A stretch of DNA of 54,614 bases from Candidatus Erginobacter occultus. GTDB taxonomy: Bacteria; Auribacterota; Erginobacteria; Erginobacterales; Erginobacteraceae. The notes under the pieces are model-generated. The model did no database searches and had not been told where the DNA came from. It saw nothing but the letters and a program-made list of their open reading frames with translations. A program made the position numbers and the translations under genes. Within the stretch, counting starts at the first letter, position 1, and the number at the start of each line of letters is the position of its first letter. The stretch spans positions 1-54,614 of the forward strand of contig JAVCCZ010000249.1 in NCBI GenBank assembly GCA_030765265.1, in the 5' to 3' direction. Shown here one piece after another: positions 33,460-41,570 of the stretch.

Positions 33460-34138
33460 AGCAATCGGTGACGGCGGCGCGGAGAGCGTCGATGTTCCGC
33501 TGGATATCTCCCTTGAAGACCGCGGAGCCGGCGATCAGTTCACGGGCCCCGGCCGCCGCCGCCTGGGGTGCGGTCTCAATGGTGATCCCCCCGTCGACGG
33601 CGACGGTAATCTCCCGGCCGGTCTCGTCGGCCAGCCGCCGGGTCTCGGCGATCCGCTCGACGCTGCCGGGGAGAAAGGCCTGGCCGCCGAAACCGGGCTC
33701 GACCGACATCACCAGGATAAGGTCGACCAGGGGCAGGGCCGGGACGATCTTTTCCACCGCCGTTCCCGGCCGGGTCGAGACCCCGGCCCGCAGGCCCAGC
33801 CGCTTGATCTCACGGATCACGGCCACGAAGTCGCCGGCGATCTCCTGGTGGATCGTGATCTCGTCCACCCCGGCTTCGGCAAAAGCGGAAAGGTAACGTT
33901 CCGGCTCTTCGATCATCAGGTGGGCGCCGAGCCGCAGCGAGGTCACCCGCCGGATAGCGGCGGCCACCACCGGACCGATGGTCAGGTTGGGGACGAAGTG
34001 CCCGTCCATCACGTCGAGGTGAAGGACCCGGCAGCCGGCCGCTTCCACCCGTCCGATATCGTCCGCCAGCCGGGCGAAGTCCGCCGACAGCAGCGACGGC
34101 GCGATCTCGATATTTTCAATTCTCCGCTCTCTCATCAT
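33458..34138 (-). CDS. rpe: ribulose-phosphate 3-epimerase
   Basis: 226 residues. IAPSLLSADFARL, LHLDVMDGHFVPNLTIGP, HLMIEEPERY, VMSVEPGFGGQAF and VAVDGGITIETAP are the family motifs, including the metal-binding His and Asp residues. It interconverts ribulose-5-P and xylulose-5-P. Two adjacent ATG codons follow GGGAGATAA; either could be used. It is followed by rpiB. Confidence 0.96.
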   Translation of the reverse strand: MMRERRIENIEIAPSLLSADFARLADDIGRVEAAGCRVLHLDVMDGHFVPNLTIGPVVAAAIRRVTSLRLGAHLMIEEPERYLSAFAEAGVDEITIHQEIAGDFVAVIREIKRLGLRAGVSTRPGTAVEKIVPALPLVDLILVMSVEPGFGGQAFLPGSVERIAETRRLADETGREITVAVDGGITIETAPQAAAAGARELIAGSAVFKGDIQRNIDALRAAVTDC

Positions 34139-34284
34139 TTATCTCCCAAACCGGAGAAGAGGATTATACATAAACCCTCGCCGGGAAGAATAAAAAAAGT
34201 TCAAACCGGATTCGGGCGGGGGGCGGATGGTAATATTCCCCGCCCCGGGAGAAGACCCGTTCCCGGCCGCCGGGGATAAATCGT

Positions 34285-34314
34285 TTGGCGGAGGGGGGGC
34301 GGGGCTGGTATATT
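34285..34314 (+). promoter_or_regulatory. candidate promoter of the nucleoside kinase operon
   Basis: TTGGCG (34285-34290), an 18-base G-rich spacer and TATATT (34309-34314). The predicted start near 34321 lies after the ATG at 34315, so it argues for the downstream start of the kinase at 34408. Confidence 0.4.
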
Positions 34315-34326
34315 ATGGACGTCATC

Positions 34327-34364
34327 AGCCCCGGGAGTTGGGAGTCGGGGCTTTTCGTGTTTTT
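34327..34364 (+). terminator. terminator-like hairpin in the leader of the nucleoside kinase gene
   Basis: AGCCCCG pairs with CGGGGCT (34327-34333, 34346-34352) around a G-rich loop and is followed by TTTTCGTGTTTTT. It lies between the candidate promoter and the start codon, the position of an attenuator. Confidence 0.45.
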
Positions 34365-34407
34365 CCCGGAATTTTTTTACCCCAACGGGGAGGGTTTCAT
34401 TTACCAG

Positions 34408-36063
34408 ATGGAAAAGATCACTGTCACCATCGCGGGCGAAGAACGGACCTTCCCGGCGGGGATCTCGGTGGAGGAAGTTTTGCGGCGCCACCCGGGAGAG
34501 GCGCCGTTTCTCACCCTGGGGGCGGTCCTCCACAACCACCTGCTCGACTCCGAATACCTCCTGGACCACGACTGCGAGCTGCGGCTGCTCACCTACCGGG
34601 ACCGGGAGGGCTTCGCCATCTACCGGCGGACCGCCACGTTGATCCTGATCGAGGCCGTCCGCCGGGTCTTCCCCGGCCGCCGGCTGCTGATCGGGCAGTC
34701 GCTGGAGGACGGCTATTACTTCGACCTCGATCCTTCCGGGCCGGACCGGGAGGAGGAGATCGCCTCGATCCGCGAGGCCTTTTTCGGGATCGTCCGGGAA
34801 AATCTCCCCTTCGTGAAGCGTTACCTCTCCTACCAGGAAGCCCGAGAACACTTCCGGAGTCGGGGCCTGGAAGATAAAGTCAGCCTGCTCGAGTTCTACC
34901 GTTCCCCGGAAGTCTGCCTGATCGGCTGCGGAAAAGCTCTGGAATTCTACCAGGGGCCGCTCGCCCCCCGGACCGGACGGGTGACCACCATCGCCCTCGA
35001 ACCTTACCAGCACGGCCTGATCCTTCGTTTCCCCACCTGGGAGAAACCGGAGGCGATCCTCCCGTTGCGCCGGGAGGAAAAACTCTTCGCCGTCTTCCAG
35101 GAGACCCAGGGCTGGAACCGGATCCTCTCGGTGGGAAACGTCGGCCAGCTGAACAAGCTCTGCGTCACCGGGAAGATCCGCGACCTGATCATCATCGCCG
35201 AGTCCCTCCACGCCAAGAAGATCGCCGCCCTCGCCGACGAGATCACCCGCCGGCGGGATCAGGTCAAGCTGGTCCTGATCTCCGGGCCCTCGGGGGCGGG
35301 GAAGACCACCTTCGCCAAGCGGCTCAGTATCGAGCTGAGGGTCAACGGCCTCGACCCGGCCATCCTCTCGATGGACAATTACTTCAAGGACCGCGCGGCC
35401 ACCCCCCGGGACTCCAACGGCGACCCCGACTTCGAGTCCCTGGAGGCGATCGATCTCGCTCTCTTCAACCTGCACCTGGAAAACCTGGTCGGGGGGGAGA
35501 CGATCGAAACCCCCCGGTTCAACTTCAAGAAAGGCGTCCGGGTTGAGAAGACCTTCCCGATCCGGCTGACCGAGGGCCGCCTCCTCCTGATCGAAGGGAT
35601 CCATTGCCTGAACAACCGGGTGACCGAACGGATCGCGGCCGTGAACAAGTACCTGATCTACATCAACGCCCTGACCCAGCTGAGGGTCGACAACCATACC
35701 CGGATCTTCACCTCCGACACCCGGCTGCTGCGGAGGATCGTCCGCGACCGGATCTTCCGGGGCTGGTCGGCGCTCGATACCATCCGCCGCTGGCCCTCGG
35801 TGAGACACGGGGAGCGGCTGAACATCTTCCCCTACCAGGAAAACGCCGACGCCATCTTCAATTCGGCCCTGGTTTACGAGCACGCGGTGCTGAAGAACTA
35901 CGCCGAACTGGCCCTGCTGGATATGACCCCCGACCAGCCGGAGTACGTCGAGGTGGAACGGCTGCTCTCCTTCCTCTCCTGGTTCGCCCCGATCTCCGAG
36001 CGGGACGTCCCCTACACCTCGATCCTCCGCGAGTTCATCGGGGAGAGCTTCTTTAATTATTAG
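34408..36063 (+). CDS. nucleoside kinase with TGS/ThrRS-like N-terminus (uridine kinase-like)
   Basis: 551 residues from ATG 34408, where family similarity begins (MEKITVTIAGEERTFPAG). The open frame reaches back to 34285, but that part lies in the leader. A TGS-like domain (1-60) and a threonyl-tRNA synthetase second-domain-like region (about 65-230) precede a P-loop kinase domain with GPSGAGKTTFAKR at 293-305, LSMDNYFKDR, and IEGIHCLN. These large proteins are annotated as uridine kinase-like; which substrate they phosphorylate is unclear. GGGGAGG lies 14 bases before the ATG, rather far; an in-frame ATT would be better spaced. A sugar kinase and a nuclease follow. Confidence 0.85.
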   Translation: MEKITVTIAGEERTFPAGISVEEVLRRHPGEAPFLTLGAVLHNHLLDSEYLLDHDCELRLLTYRDREGFAIYRRTATLILIEAVRRVFPGRRLLIGQSLEDGYYFDLDPSGPDREEEIASIREAFFGIVRENLPFVKRYLSYQEAREHFRSRGLEDKVSLLEFYRSPEVCLIGCGKALEFYQGPLAPRTGRVTTIALEPYQHGLILRFPTWEKPEAILPLRREEKLFAVFQETQGWNRILSVGNVGQLNKLCVTGKIRDLIIIAESLHAKKIAALADEITRRRDQVKLVLISGPSGAGKTTFAKRLSIELRVNGLDPAILSMDNYFKDRAATPRDSNGDPDFESLEAIDLALFNLHLENLVGGETIETPRFNFKKGVRVEKTFPIRLTEGRLLLIEGIHCLNNRVTERIAAVNKYLIYINALTQLRVDNHTRIFTSDTRLLRRIVRDRIFRGWSALDTIRRWPSVRHGERLNIFPYQENADAIFNSALVYEHAVLKNYAELALLDMTPDQPEYVEVERLLSFLSWFAPISERDVPYTSILREFIGESFFNY

Positions 36064-36098
36064 AACTGGGGAATGGGGAATAGGATACGAAAGCGCGA

Positions 36099-37280
36099 TT
36101 GACAACTGATCTTTCCAGTTTACAGCTGGATCTCTCCGATTTGGAGGAGATCCGCCGGGCGATGGCGGAGAGGATCCGGGAAGGGCTATCCTCCGGGGAC
36201 GGGGAGATCGCTGCCCTCCCCACTTTTCTCCCTCCCCCCCGGGTGGAAGAGTCCGGCCGGGCCCTGGTGATCGATATCGGGGGGACCAACATCCGGGCGG
36301 CGGTGGTCGAAACCGCCGCCGGCGGCGAGGTCCGGCTCGACGGGGAGCCGCGGATCCGGCCGCTGGGCCGGGACTGGGACTCGGCCCGGGAGTTCTTCGA
36401 TTGCCAGGCCGACCTGGCCCTCTCGCTGAACCCTCCGGCCGGCCTCCCTCTCGGGTACTGCTTCTCCTATCCTTCCCGGGCCCTCCCCGACGGCGACGCC
36501 GTCCACCTGCAGTGGAACAAGGAACTGCGAGTCCCCGGGGTAATCGGCAACCGGGTGGGGAAACTCCTCCGGGAGGCATTGGAGAGAAAAGGCTACTCCG
36601 TTCCCCGGGTCCGGGTCCTCAACGACACCGTGGCCGCGCTGCTGGGCGGAGATCTGCTCTTCCGCCGGAGGATGGAGTTGGAAACCTTTATCGGGCTGAT
36701 CGTCGGGACCGGGACCAACCTGGCCGCCTACTTCCCGGCTGCCCGCCTGGGAGAGAGAATCCCCCCCGAGAGCCGGGGGATGGGCCCGATGGCGGTCAAC
36801 CTGGAGTCGGGGAACTTCCATCCCCCCCGCCTCTCTCCTTTCGACGACCGGCTCGACGCCGGGCGGGAGGACGCCGGGCAACAGCGGCTGGAGAAGGCGG
36901 TCTCGGGGCGGTTCCTTCCCCAGCTCTTCAGTTACATCTTCTCCGGCCGGACCGGACCGCCCTACCCCGATACCCGGGAGATATTCGAGCGGGCCGGGGC
37001 CCCGGAGGCGGAAGGGAGCGAGACCGCCCGCCTGATCGTCAACCGCTCGGCCGACCTGGTCGCCGCCGCCCTGGCCGGGCTGATCGACACCCTGGAGACC
37101 GAAACAAAGATCGGCATCCTGGGAGAGGGCGGGGTAATCAATAAAAACCCCGAATACCGGGACAGAATCCAAAAACGACTGGCCGAACTGCTGGAAGACG
37201 ACCCCGGCCGGCCGGACCGTTTTCAACTCCTTCACCGGGAGAATGTCAACCTGTTCGGAGCCGCCGCCGCGGTCGGATAA
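36099..37280 (+). CDS. hexokinase-family sugar kinase
   Basis: 393 residues. Actin-like ATPase fold of the eukaryotic-type hexokinase family: VIDIGGTNIRAAVV (58-71), CFSYPSRALPDG (121-132), HLQWNKELRVPG, RVLNDTVAALLGG and LIVGTGTNLAAYF. Hexokinases of this type are uncommon in bacteria, where ROK or Glk kinases dominate. The start is a TTG without a clear ribosome site; the next candidate is the ATG of AMAERIREGL. The gene lies 35 bases after the nucleoside kinase and 2 bases before the nuclease gene, so all three are probably co-transcribed. Confidence 0.85.
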   Translation: MTTDLSSLQLDLSDLEEIRRAMAERIREGLSSGDGEIAALPTFLPPPRVEESGRALVIDIGGTNIRAAVVETAAGGEVRLDGEPRIRPLGRDWDSAREFFDCQADLALSLNPPAGLPLGYCFSYPSRALPDGDAVHLQWNKELRVPGVIGNRVGKLLREALERKGYSVPRVRVLNDTVAALLGGDLLFRRRMELETFIGLIVGTGTNLAAYFPAARLGERIPPESRGMGPMAVNLESGNFHPPRLSPFDDRLDAGREDAGQQRLEKAVSGRFLPQLFSYIFSGRTGPPYPDTREIFERAGAPEAEGSETARLIVNRSADLVAAALAGLIDTLETETKIGILGEGGVINKNPEYRDRIQKRLAELLEDDPGRPDRFQLLHRENVNLFGAAAAVG

Positions 37281-37282
37281 AA

Positions 37283-38206
37283 ATGAAAAAACCTGGAATT
37301 CAAGCGCTCTTCCTGTTTCTCTTTCTCGCCCTGTTTGCCGCCCCCCGCGGACTCGCCTGGAAGGTCTGGCATCACCAGGTGATCGCCGAGATCGCCGAAG
37401 AAAACCTCCGGCCGGAAACCCTCCGGGAGGTCAAGTATCTCCTTGGCCAGAGATACCGGCTGGCCGACGAGGCCGGCTGGGCCGATTACATCCGGGGCTA
37501 CTGGTGGTGGACCGCCCCCTGGCATTACATCAACTGGCCGCTGGAGCTCGAAGAGCCGGACTATGACGTCCTGGCCACCCGGCGGGGGAATGTCGTCTCC
37601 GCGATCGAGGAACAGCTGGCCATCTACCGGGACCGGAAGAAAAGCCGCCAGGAGCGGCTGGACGCCTTGAAATTCGTCATTCATTTCGTCGGCGACGCCC
37701 ACCAGCCCCTCCACTGCGGAAAAGGGGAGGACCGGGGGGGGAACGATGTCCCGGTCCGGTTCCGGGGCAAGCTGACCAACCTCCACGCCTCCTGGGACGG
37801 ATCGATCTACGAGGACGGCGGGGAGACGCCCGCCGCCCACGCCGCCGGGCTCCTCAAGGGGCTGAAGCCGGAGGATCGCGAGCGGATAATGGCGGGACGG
37901 CCCTATGACTGGGCGGGGGAATCCCACCGGATCGCCCGTGAATTCGTCTATCCCCGCCTGGAGGACCTGGCCGTCCGGGAAGAGGGCGGCCTCCCCCCGG
38001 AACTCTCCGGCCCTTACGCCGCGGCGGCCCAGGAGATTATGCGCCGCCGCCTTCTCGAAGGCGGTCTCCGCCTCGCCTACCTCCTGAACGGGGCCGGGAA
38101 GGCCGAACCGGTCCCCCCGGGGGAAAAAGAAACCGTCCCGGAACCAGAGCCGTTGCCGGAGGCCGCTAAGAGCGGACCGGCCGGACCGGACGCTGAAGAC
38201 GGCTGA
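37283..38206 (+). CDS. exported S1/P1-family zinc nuclease
   Basis: 307 residues. After the signal peptide the mature protein should start at Trp26 (GLA/WKVWHH); in P1 nuclease the N-terminal Trp and the His five residues later bind zinc, and His31 is in place. FVIHFVGDAHQPLHCG, GGNDVPV and NLHASWDGSIYE provide the other zinc ligands. Such enzymes cut single-stranded DNA and RNA to 5'-mononucleotides. With the upstream nucleoside kinase this suggests scavenging of external nucleic acids. The Pro/Glu-rich C-terminal tail is dispensable-looking. Confidence 0.92.
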   Translation: MKKPGIQALFLFLFLALFAAPRGLAWKVWHHQVIAEIAEENLRPETLREVKYLLGQRYRLADEAGWADYIRGYWWWTAPWHYINWPLELEEPDYDVLATRRGNVVSAIEEQLAIYRDRKKSRQERLDALKFVIHFVGDAHQPLHCGKGEDRGGNDVPVRFRGKLTNLHASWDGSIYEDGGETPAAHAAGLLKGLKPEDRERIMAGRPYDWAGESHRIAREFVYPRLEDLAVREEGGLPPELSGPYAAAAQEIMRRRLLEGGLRLAYLLNGAGKAEPVPPGEKETVPEPEPLPEAAKSGPAGPDAEDG

Positions 38207-38218
38207 CCCCGGACGGGT

Positions 38219-39130
38219 TCAATTCCAACGTTTATAGACCCAGTTCCACTGGTCGGGGTAGAGCCGGATCACCTTCTCCAGGCTGGAGTTCATCTCGACC
38301 ATAATCCTCTTCAGATCGGCCTCCAGGTCCCCGGTTCGGCGGGGATGGATGGTCCGCTCGATGAGGAAACGATGACGCCCGTCGGGTTGGCGGATAAAAT
38401 AAAGACAGAGGATCGGGGCCCCGGTCCGCAGCCCGAAGAAAGCCGGGCCCTTGTAGGTCGAGGCCGGGCGGCCGAAGAAGGGGATCTCGATCCCCCGCGA
38501 ACGGGCGTTCTCGTCGAAGAGGAGGCTGATCCCCTCGCCCGCCTTCAGCCGGGCGGTGACCGGGGAGAGGCTCGCGGTGATGTCGATCAGGCGGTTGCGG
38601 CCGCGCAGCTCGGTCCAGAGCCGGTTGAAGTAAGGGTTGGTCGAGGGCTTGTAGAGTACCGACATCTTTATGCCCAGCCGGGCCCCGAAGTCGGCCAGCA
38701 TCTCCCAGTTCCCCATATGGGCGCTGGCGAAGATGGCGCCGCGGCCCTCACTCATCAGCTCCCGCAGGTAGTCGATATCCTCTTTTCGGAAGTCGACGTT
38801 TTGGAAAAACTCCCGGTCGGAGATGTAAGGCAGCCGGGGAAACTCGAGGGCGGTCACCCCCAGGTTCTCGTAAACTCTTTCGGCCACGGCCTCGATCTCC
38901 CCCTCCTCCATCTCTCCCCCGAAGACCCGGGTCAGGTTATCCAGGGTCAGCTTTCTCGCGTAACCGACCCGGCGGAAGGCGAAACGGCCCAGCGCCCGGC
39001 CCCAGCGGATCGCCCGGTCCCGGGAGATCCGGGGGGCGAGGCGGAAATAGGCCAGGGCGACCAGGTAGGCCAGGTAGCGGCGCAGCCTGGTCACCGGGGG
39101 GCTTTTCTTGATTCGCTTGAGCAATCCCAT
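38219..39130 (-). CDS. LpxL/HtrB-type lysophospholipid acyltransferase
   Basis: 303 residues. Basic N-terminus with a hydrophobic segment (about 17-33); the catalytic HX4E motif is HMGNWE in IFASAHMGNWEMLADFG, followed by VLYKPSTNPYFN, LLFDENARSRGIEIPFFG and a late YPDQWNWVYKRW. These are the marks of the family that adds secondary acyl chains to lipid A. It starts 5 bases after the AsmA-like gene, so the two form an envelope operon. Confidence 0.9.
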   Translation of the reverse strand: MGLLKRIKKSPPVTRLRRYLAYLVALAYFRLAPRISRDRAIRWGRALGRFAFRRVGYARKLTLDNLTRVFGGEMEEGEIEAVAERVYENLGVTALEFPRLPYISDREFFQNVDFRKEDIDYLRELMSEGRGAIFASAHMGNWEMLADFGARLGIKMSVLYKPSTNPYFNRLWTELRGRNRLIDITASLSPVTARLKAGEGISLLFDENARSRGIEIPFFGRPASTYKGPAFFGLRTGAPILCLYFIRQPDGRHRFLIERTIHPRRTGDLEADLKRIMVEMNSSLEKVIRLYPDQWNWVYKRWN

Positions 39131-39135
39131 CGACT

Positions 39136-40656
39136 TCAGTTCCCGAAAAGTTCGAAGATCTTCCCCACCCCTTCCTCGATCGCCCCTTCCCGCTTCTCCC
39201 GCTTCTCCCGGCGCCGGGTTCTCTCCTCCTCGCTCAACTCCGGGTCTTCTTCCCGGGCCCGATCCTTTTTCAGCAGTTCCTCTTTCAGGATCGAGACCGC
39301 CCCCCTCTGGACCAGCCGCTCGGCGAAATCGTTTTTCAGGTTGTCGGGGGGCCCCCAGACCTTGAAGTCAAAGACCCGGTAGCCGGGAAAGTCCTCGGAC
39401 GGCCGGAAGGAATCCCGCAATTCCCGGACCTTGATATCCCCGACCAGGTCGTCGTGGAAATTTATCCCCACCACCAGGTCGGTCCGGGAATCCCGGGCGA
39501 AATCGACCGTGCCCGCGGCGGTGAAGATCATCTTCCGGGAGTGAACGATCAGCCGGTCCAAAGTCGCCAGCCGGCCGGCGACCGTAAAATCGGCTTCGGC
39601 TTCTTCGAAGTCGATCGTTTTCAGTTTCTCGTCCTCCAGCAGCCCGGCGATCAGATTCTGGATCTGGTTTCCGGAGATCGTTCCCTCCCGGATCTCGACT
39701 TTCCCCGAGGCCTTGAGGGACTCGGGATCGCCGGCCTCGCCCCGGGCCTCGACCCGGCCGAAGATCCCCCCGGTCACCTCCATCCCCGCCTCCGGAGCGA
39801 AGATGCCGAGGAGCCGGTCGATCTCCACTCCTTCCAGGTTCAAACCGGTTCGGCAGGGTATTTTCTCCCGGTCGCGGAGGTCGGCCGTCAACTCGCCGGT
39901 CACCTTCCCACCCGCCAACCCGGATCTTAACTTCCCGCTCAGCGATTCCCTCCCCTTCAACACCAGGTCGGCTTGCCATCCCTCCACCAGCCGCTCGCCG
40001 CCGAGATCGACCCCCGCGATCTTTAACCGGGCCTCGATCTCGCTCAGTTCTCCCGCCCCCAGGAAGCGCCCGGCCAGGTCGAGCCCGCTGACCGTCACCG
40101 GGTCGTAATCCTCGCCGGTGAAGAGTTCGGCCGACCCGTCGCTGACGTGGAAACTATCGACCGCGATCTTCCATTCGGAAGTCTCTTCCGGGGGGGACGG
40201 TTCCCGCTTCTTCCCGGGGCCGGCGGGGGCCGGCTTGTCTTCCGCCGCCGGACCGGCCGGGAGAATCCAATTCCCCTCCGGGTCTTTCCGGAGCCGGACC
40301 CGGGGCGAAACGATCGCGATCCGGTCCACCGTTACCTTCCGGGCGAGGAGGTCGGCGAGGTTGTATTTCAGGACGATCTCAGCCGCCGAGAACAGCGCCG
40401 GATCTTCCTGGGCCGGCGAGGCCACCGTTACTTCCCGGACCGTGAATCCCTTGAAGATCGAAGCCGAAAGATCCCCGATCTCCAGTTCGACCCCGGCTTT
40501 TTCCCGGATCTCCCCCTCCAGCCGTCCGCGGAATCCCTCGGTGTTGAGATAATGCTTGAGATAAATAATTCCCGCCGCCGCCGACCCGATCACAACCAGG
40601 ACCAGGACCGACGCCGCGATCACCAGCTTTTTCCCCAAAGACCTTTTCTTCCCCAT
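39136..40656 (-). CDS. AsmA-like envelope protein
   Basis: 506 residues. One N-terminal membrane segment (about 10-32) after KKRSLGKK, then YLKHYLNTEGFRGRLEGEI and VELEIGDLSASIFKGFTVRE, the typical start of AsmA-type proteins, and long beta-rich repeats to a Glu/Arg-rich, coiled C-terminus. AsmA-family proteins bridge the periplasm and are linked to lipid transport to the outer membrane. GGAGG precedes the ATG. The LpxL-like gene follows at once. Confidence 0.85.
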   Translation of the reverse strand: MGKKRSLGKKLVIAASVLVLVVIGSAAAGIIYLKHYLNTEGFRGRLEGEIREKAGVELEIGDLSASIFKGFTVREVTVASPAQEDPALFSAAEIVLKYNLADLLARKVTVDRIAIVSPRVRLRKDPEGNWILPAGPAAEDKPAPAGPGKKREPSPPEETSEWKIAVDSFHVSDGSAELFTGEDYDPVTVSGLDLAGRFLGAGELSEIEARLKIAGVDLGGERLVEGWQADLVLKGRESLSGKLRSGLAGGKVTGELTADLRDREKIPCRTGLNLEGVEIDRLLGIFAPEAGMEVTGGIFGRVEARGEAGDPESLKASGKVEIREGTISGNQIQNLIAGLLEDEKLKTIDFEEAEADFTVAGRLATLDRLIVHSRKMIFTAAGTVDFARDSRTDLVVGINFHDDLVGDIKVRELRDSFRPSEDFPGYRVFDFKVWGPPDNLKNDFAERLVQRGAVSILKEELLKKDRAREEDPELSEEERTRRREKREKREGAIEEGVGKIFELFGN

Positions 40657-40692
40657 CTCTATCCTCCGATCGGCGATTAATTTATTTTTCCC

Positions 40693-40722
40693 TTGATCCT
40701 GCCCTACCCAAAGAATTACATT
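40693..40722 (+). promoter_or_regulatory. candidate promoter almost touching the start codon of the EIIA fusion gene
   Basis: TTGATC (40693-40698), an 18-base spacer and TACATT (40717-40722). The ATG is at 40733, leaving a leader of only about 4 bases, and no Shine-Dalgarno sequence precedes it. Confidence 0.4.
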
Positions 40723-40732
40723 ACACTAAGCT

Positions 40733-41569
40733 ATGAAAGAACTCCACAACCGACTGATCCAGCTCCAGGAACTCTACTTCGCCCGGGACGAACAACTGGT
40801 CCTGGGCGACGGGAGAAACCTCTCCGATCTGGATAAATCCATCTCCGCCCTGCTGAAAAAACTCCATCCCGATACCGCGGACTTCTTCCAGGAACTCCAG
40901 GAACGCACCCCCCCGGCCATCGCCCCGGTGGTCAATGAAACCTGTTACGGCTGCGGGATCGATCTTCCGACCTCGCTCTGCGCCGAACTGCAGCGAGGGG
41001 AGGAGATCCTCCACTGCCCCAACTGCGCCCGCTACATCTACCCCTACCGGGGCGAACGGCTGGATATCCACGACGATTCGCTCCGCAAGAGCCTTCCCCG
41101 ATTGGGGATCGAACGCTTTTCCTCGGAGAGACTGATGATCCCCCGGCTCCAGTCTTCGGACCCCGAGGGGGTGATCGGGGAACTGGCCCGCCGGATGACC
41201 GATCAGCTGTATTTCAGCGACCCCCAGGTATTGATCGACAAGGCCCTGGCCCGGGAAGCGATCGCCAGCACCGCGGTCGAACATTCCCTGGCCTTCCCCC
41301 ACGTCCGGGGGGTCGATACCGGCTCCCTGACTTTCGCCCTCGGTTTGAGCAAAAAGGGGATCAAGTTCGGCGCCCCCAAGAACCGCCTGAGCCGGATCTT
41401 TTTCTTCATCGTGATCCCGATCGCTTCCAGCGCCTTCTACCTGACCCTCCTGGCCGGCCTGATCGAGTCGCTGATCAAGGCCGACGCCCGGAAGAAACTC
41501 TTAGCCTGTTCCGAGCAGGAAGAAGTCTGGAAGACGCTGAAGAAGCTGACCAAGTCCCATATTCTTTAA
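40733..41569 (+). CDS. zinc-ribbon / PTS EIIA-like fusion protein
   Basis: 278 residues. A helical N-terminus (1-60) leads to a C4 zinc ribbon with CYGC (71-74) and CPNC (95-98), similar to the zf-RING_7 ribbon that follows coiled coils in bacterial proteins. Residues 130-275 resemble a fructose/nitrogen-type EIIA domain: the phospho-accepting His is His190 in EHSLAFPHVRG, followed by FALGLSKKGIKFGAP and FFFIVIPIASSAFYLTLLAGL. No other PTS gene is in the window, so a regulatory role is more likely than sugar uptake. It starts almost at its promoter and ends one base from lepA, which converges on it. Confidence 0.82.
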   Translation: MKELHNRLIQLQELYFARDEQLVLGDGRNLSDLDKSISALLKKLHPDTADFFQELQERTPPAIAPVVNETCYGCGIDLPTSLCAELQRGEEILHCPNCARYIYPYRGERLDIHDDSLRKSLPRLGIERFSSERLMIPRLQSSDPEGVIGELARRMTDQLYFSDPQVLIDKALAREAIASTAVEHSLAFPHVRGVDTGSLTFALGLSKKGIKFGAPKNRLSRIFFFIVIPIASSAFYLTLLAGLIESLIKADARKKLLACSEQEEVWKTLKKLTKSHIL

Positions 41570-41570
41570 T

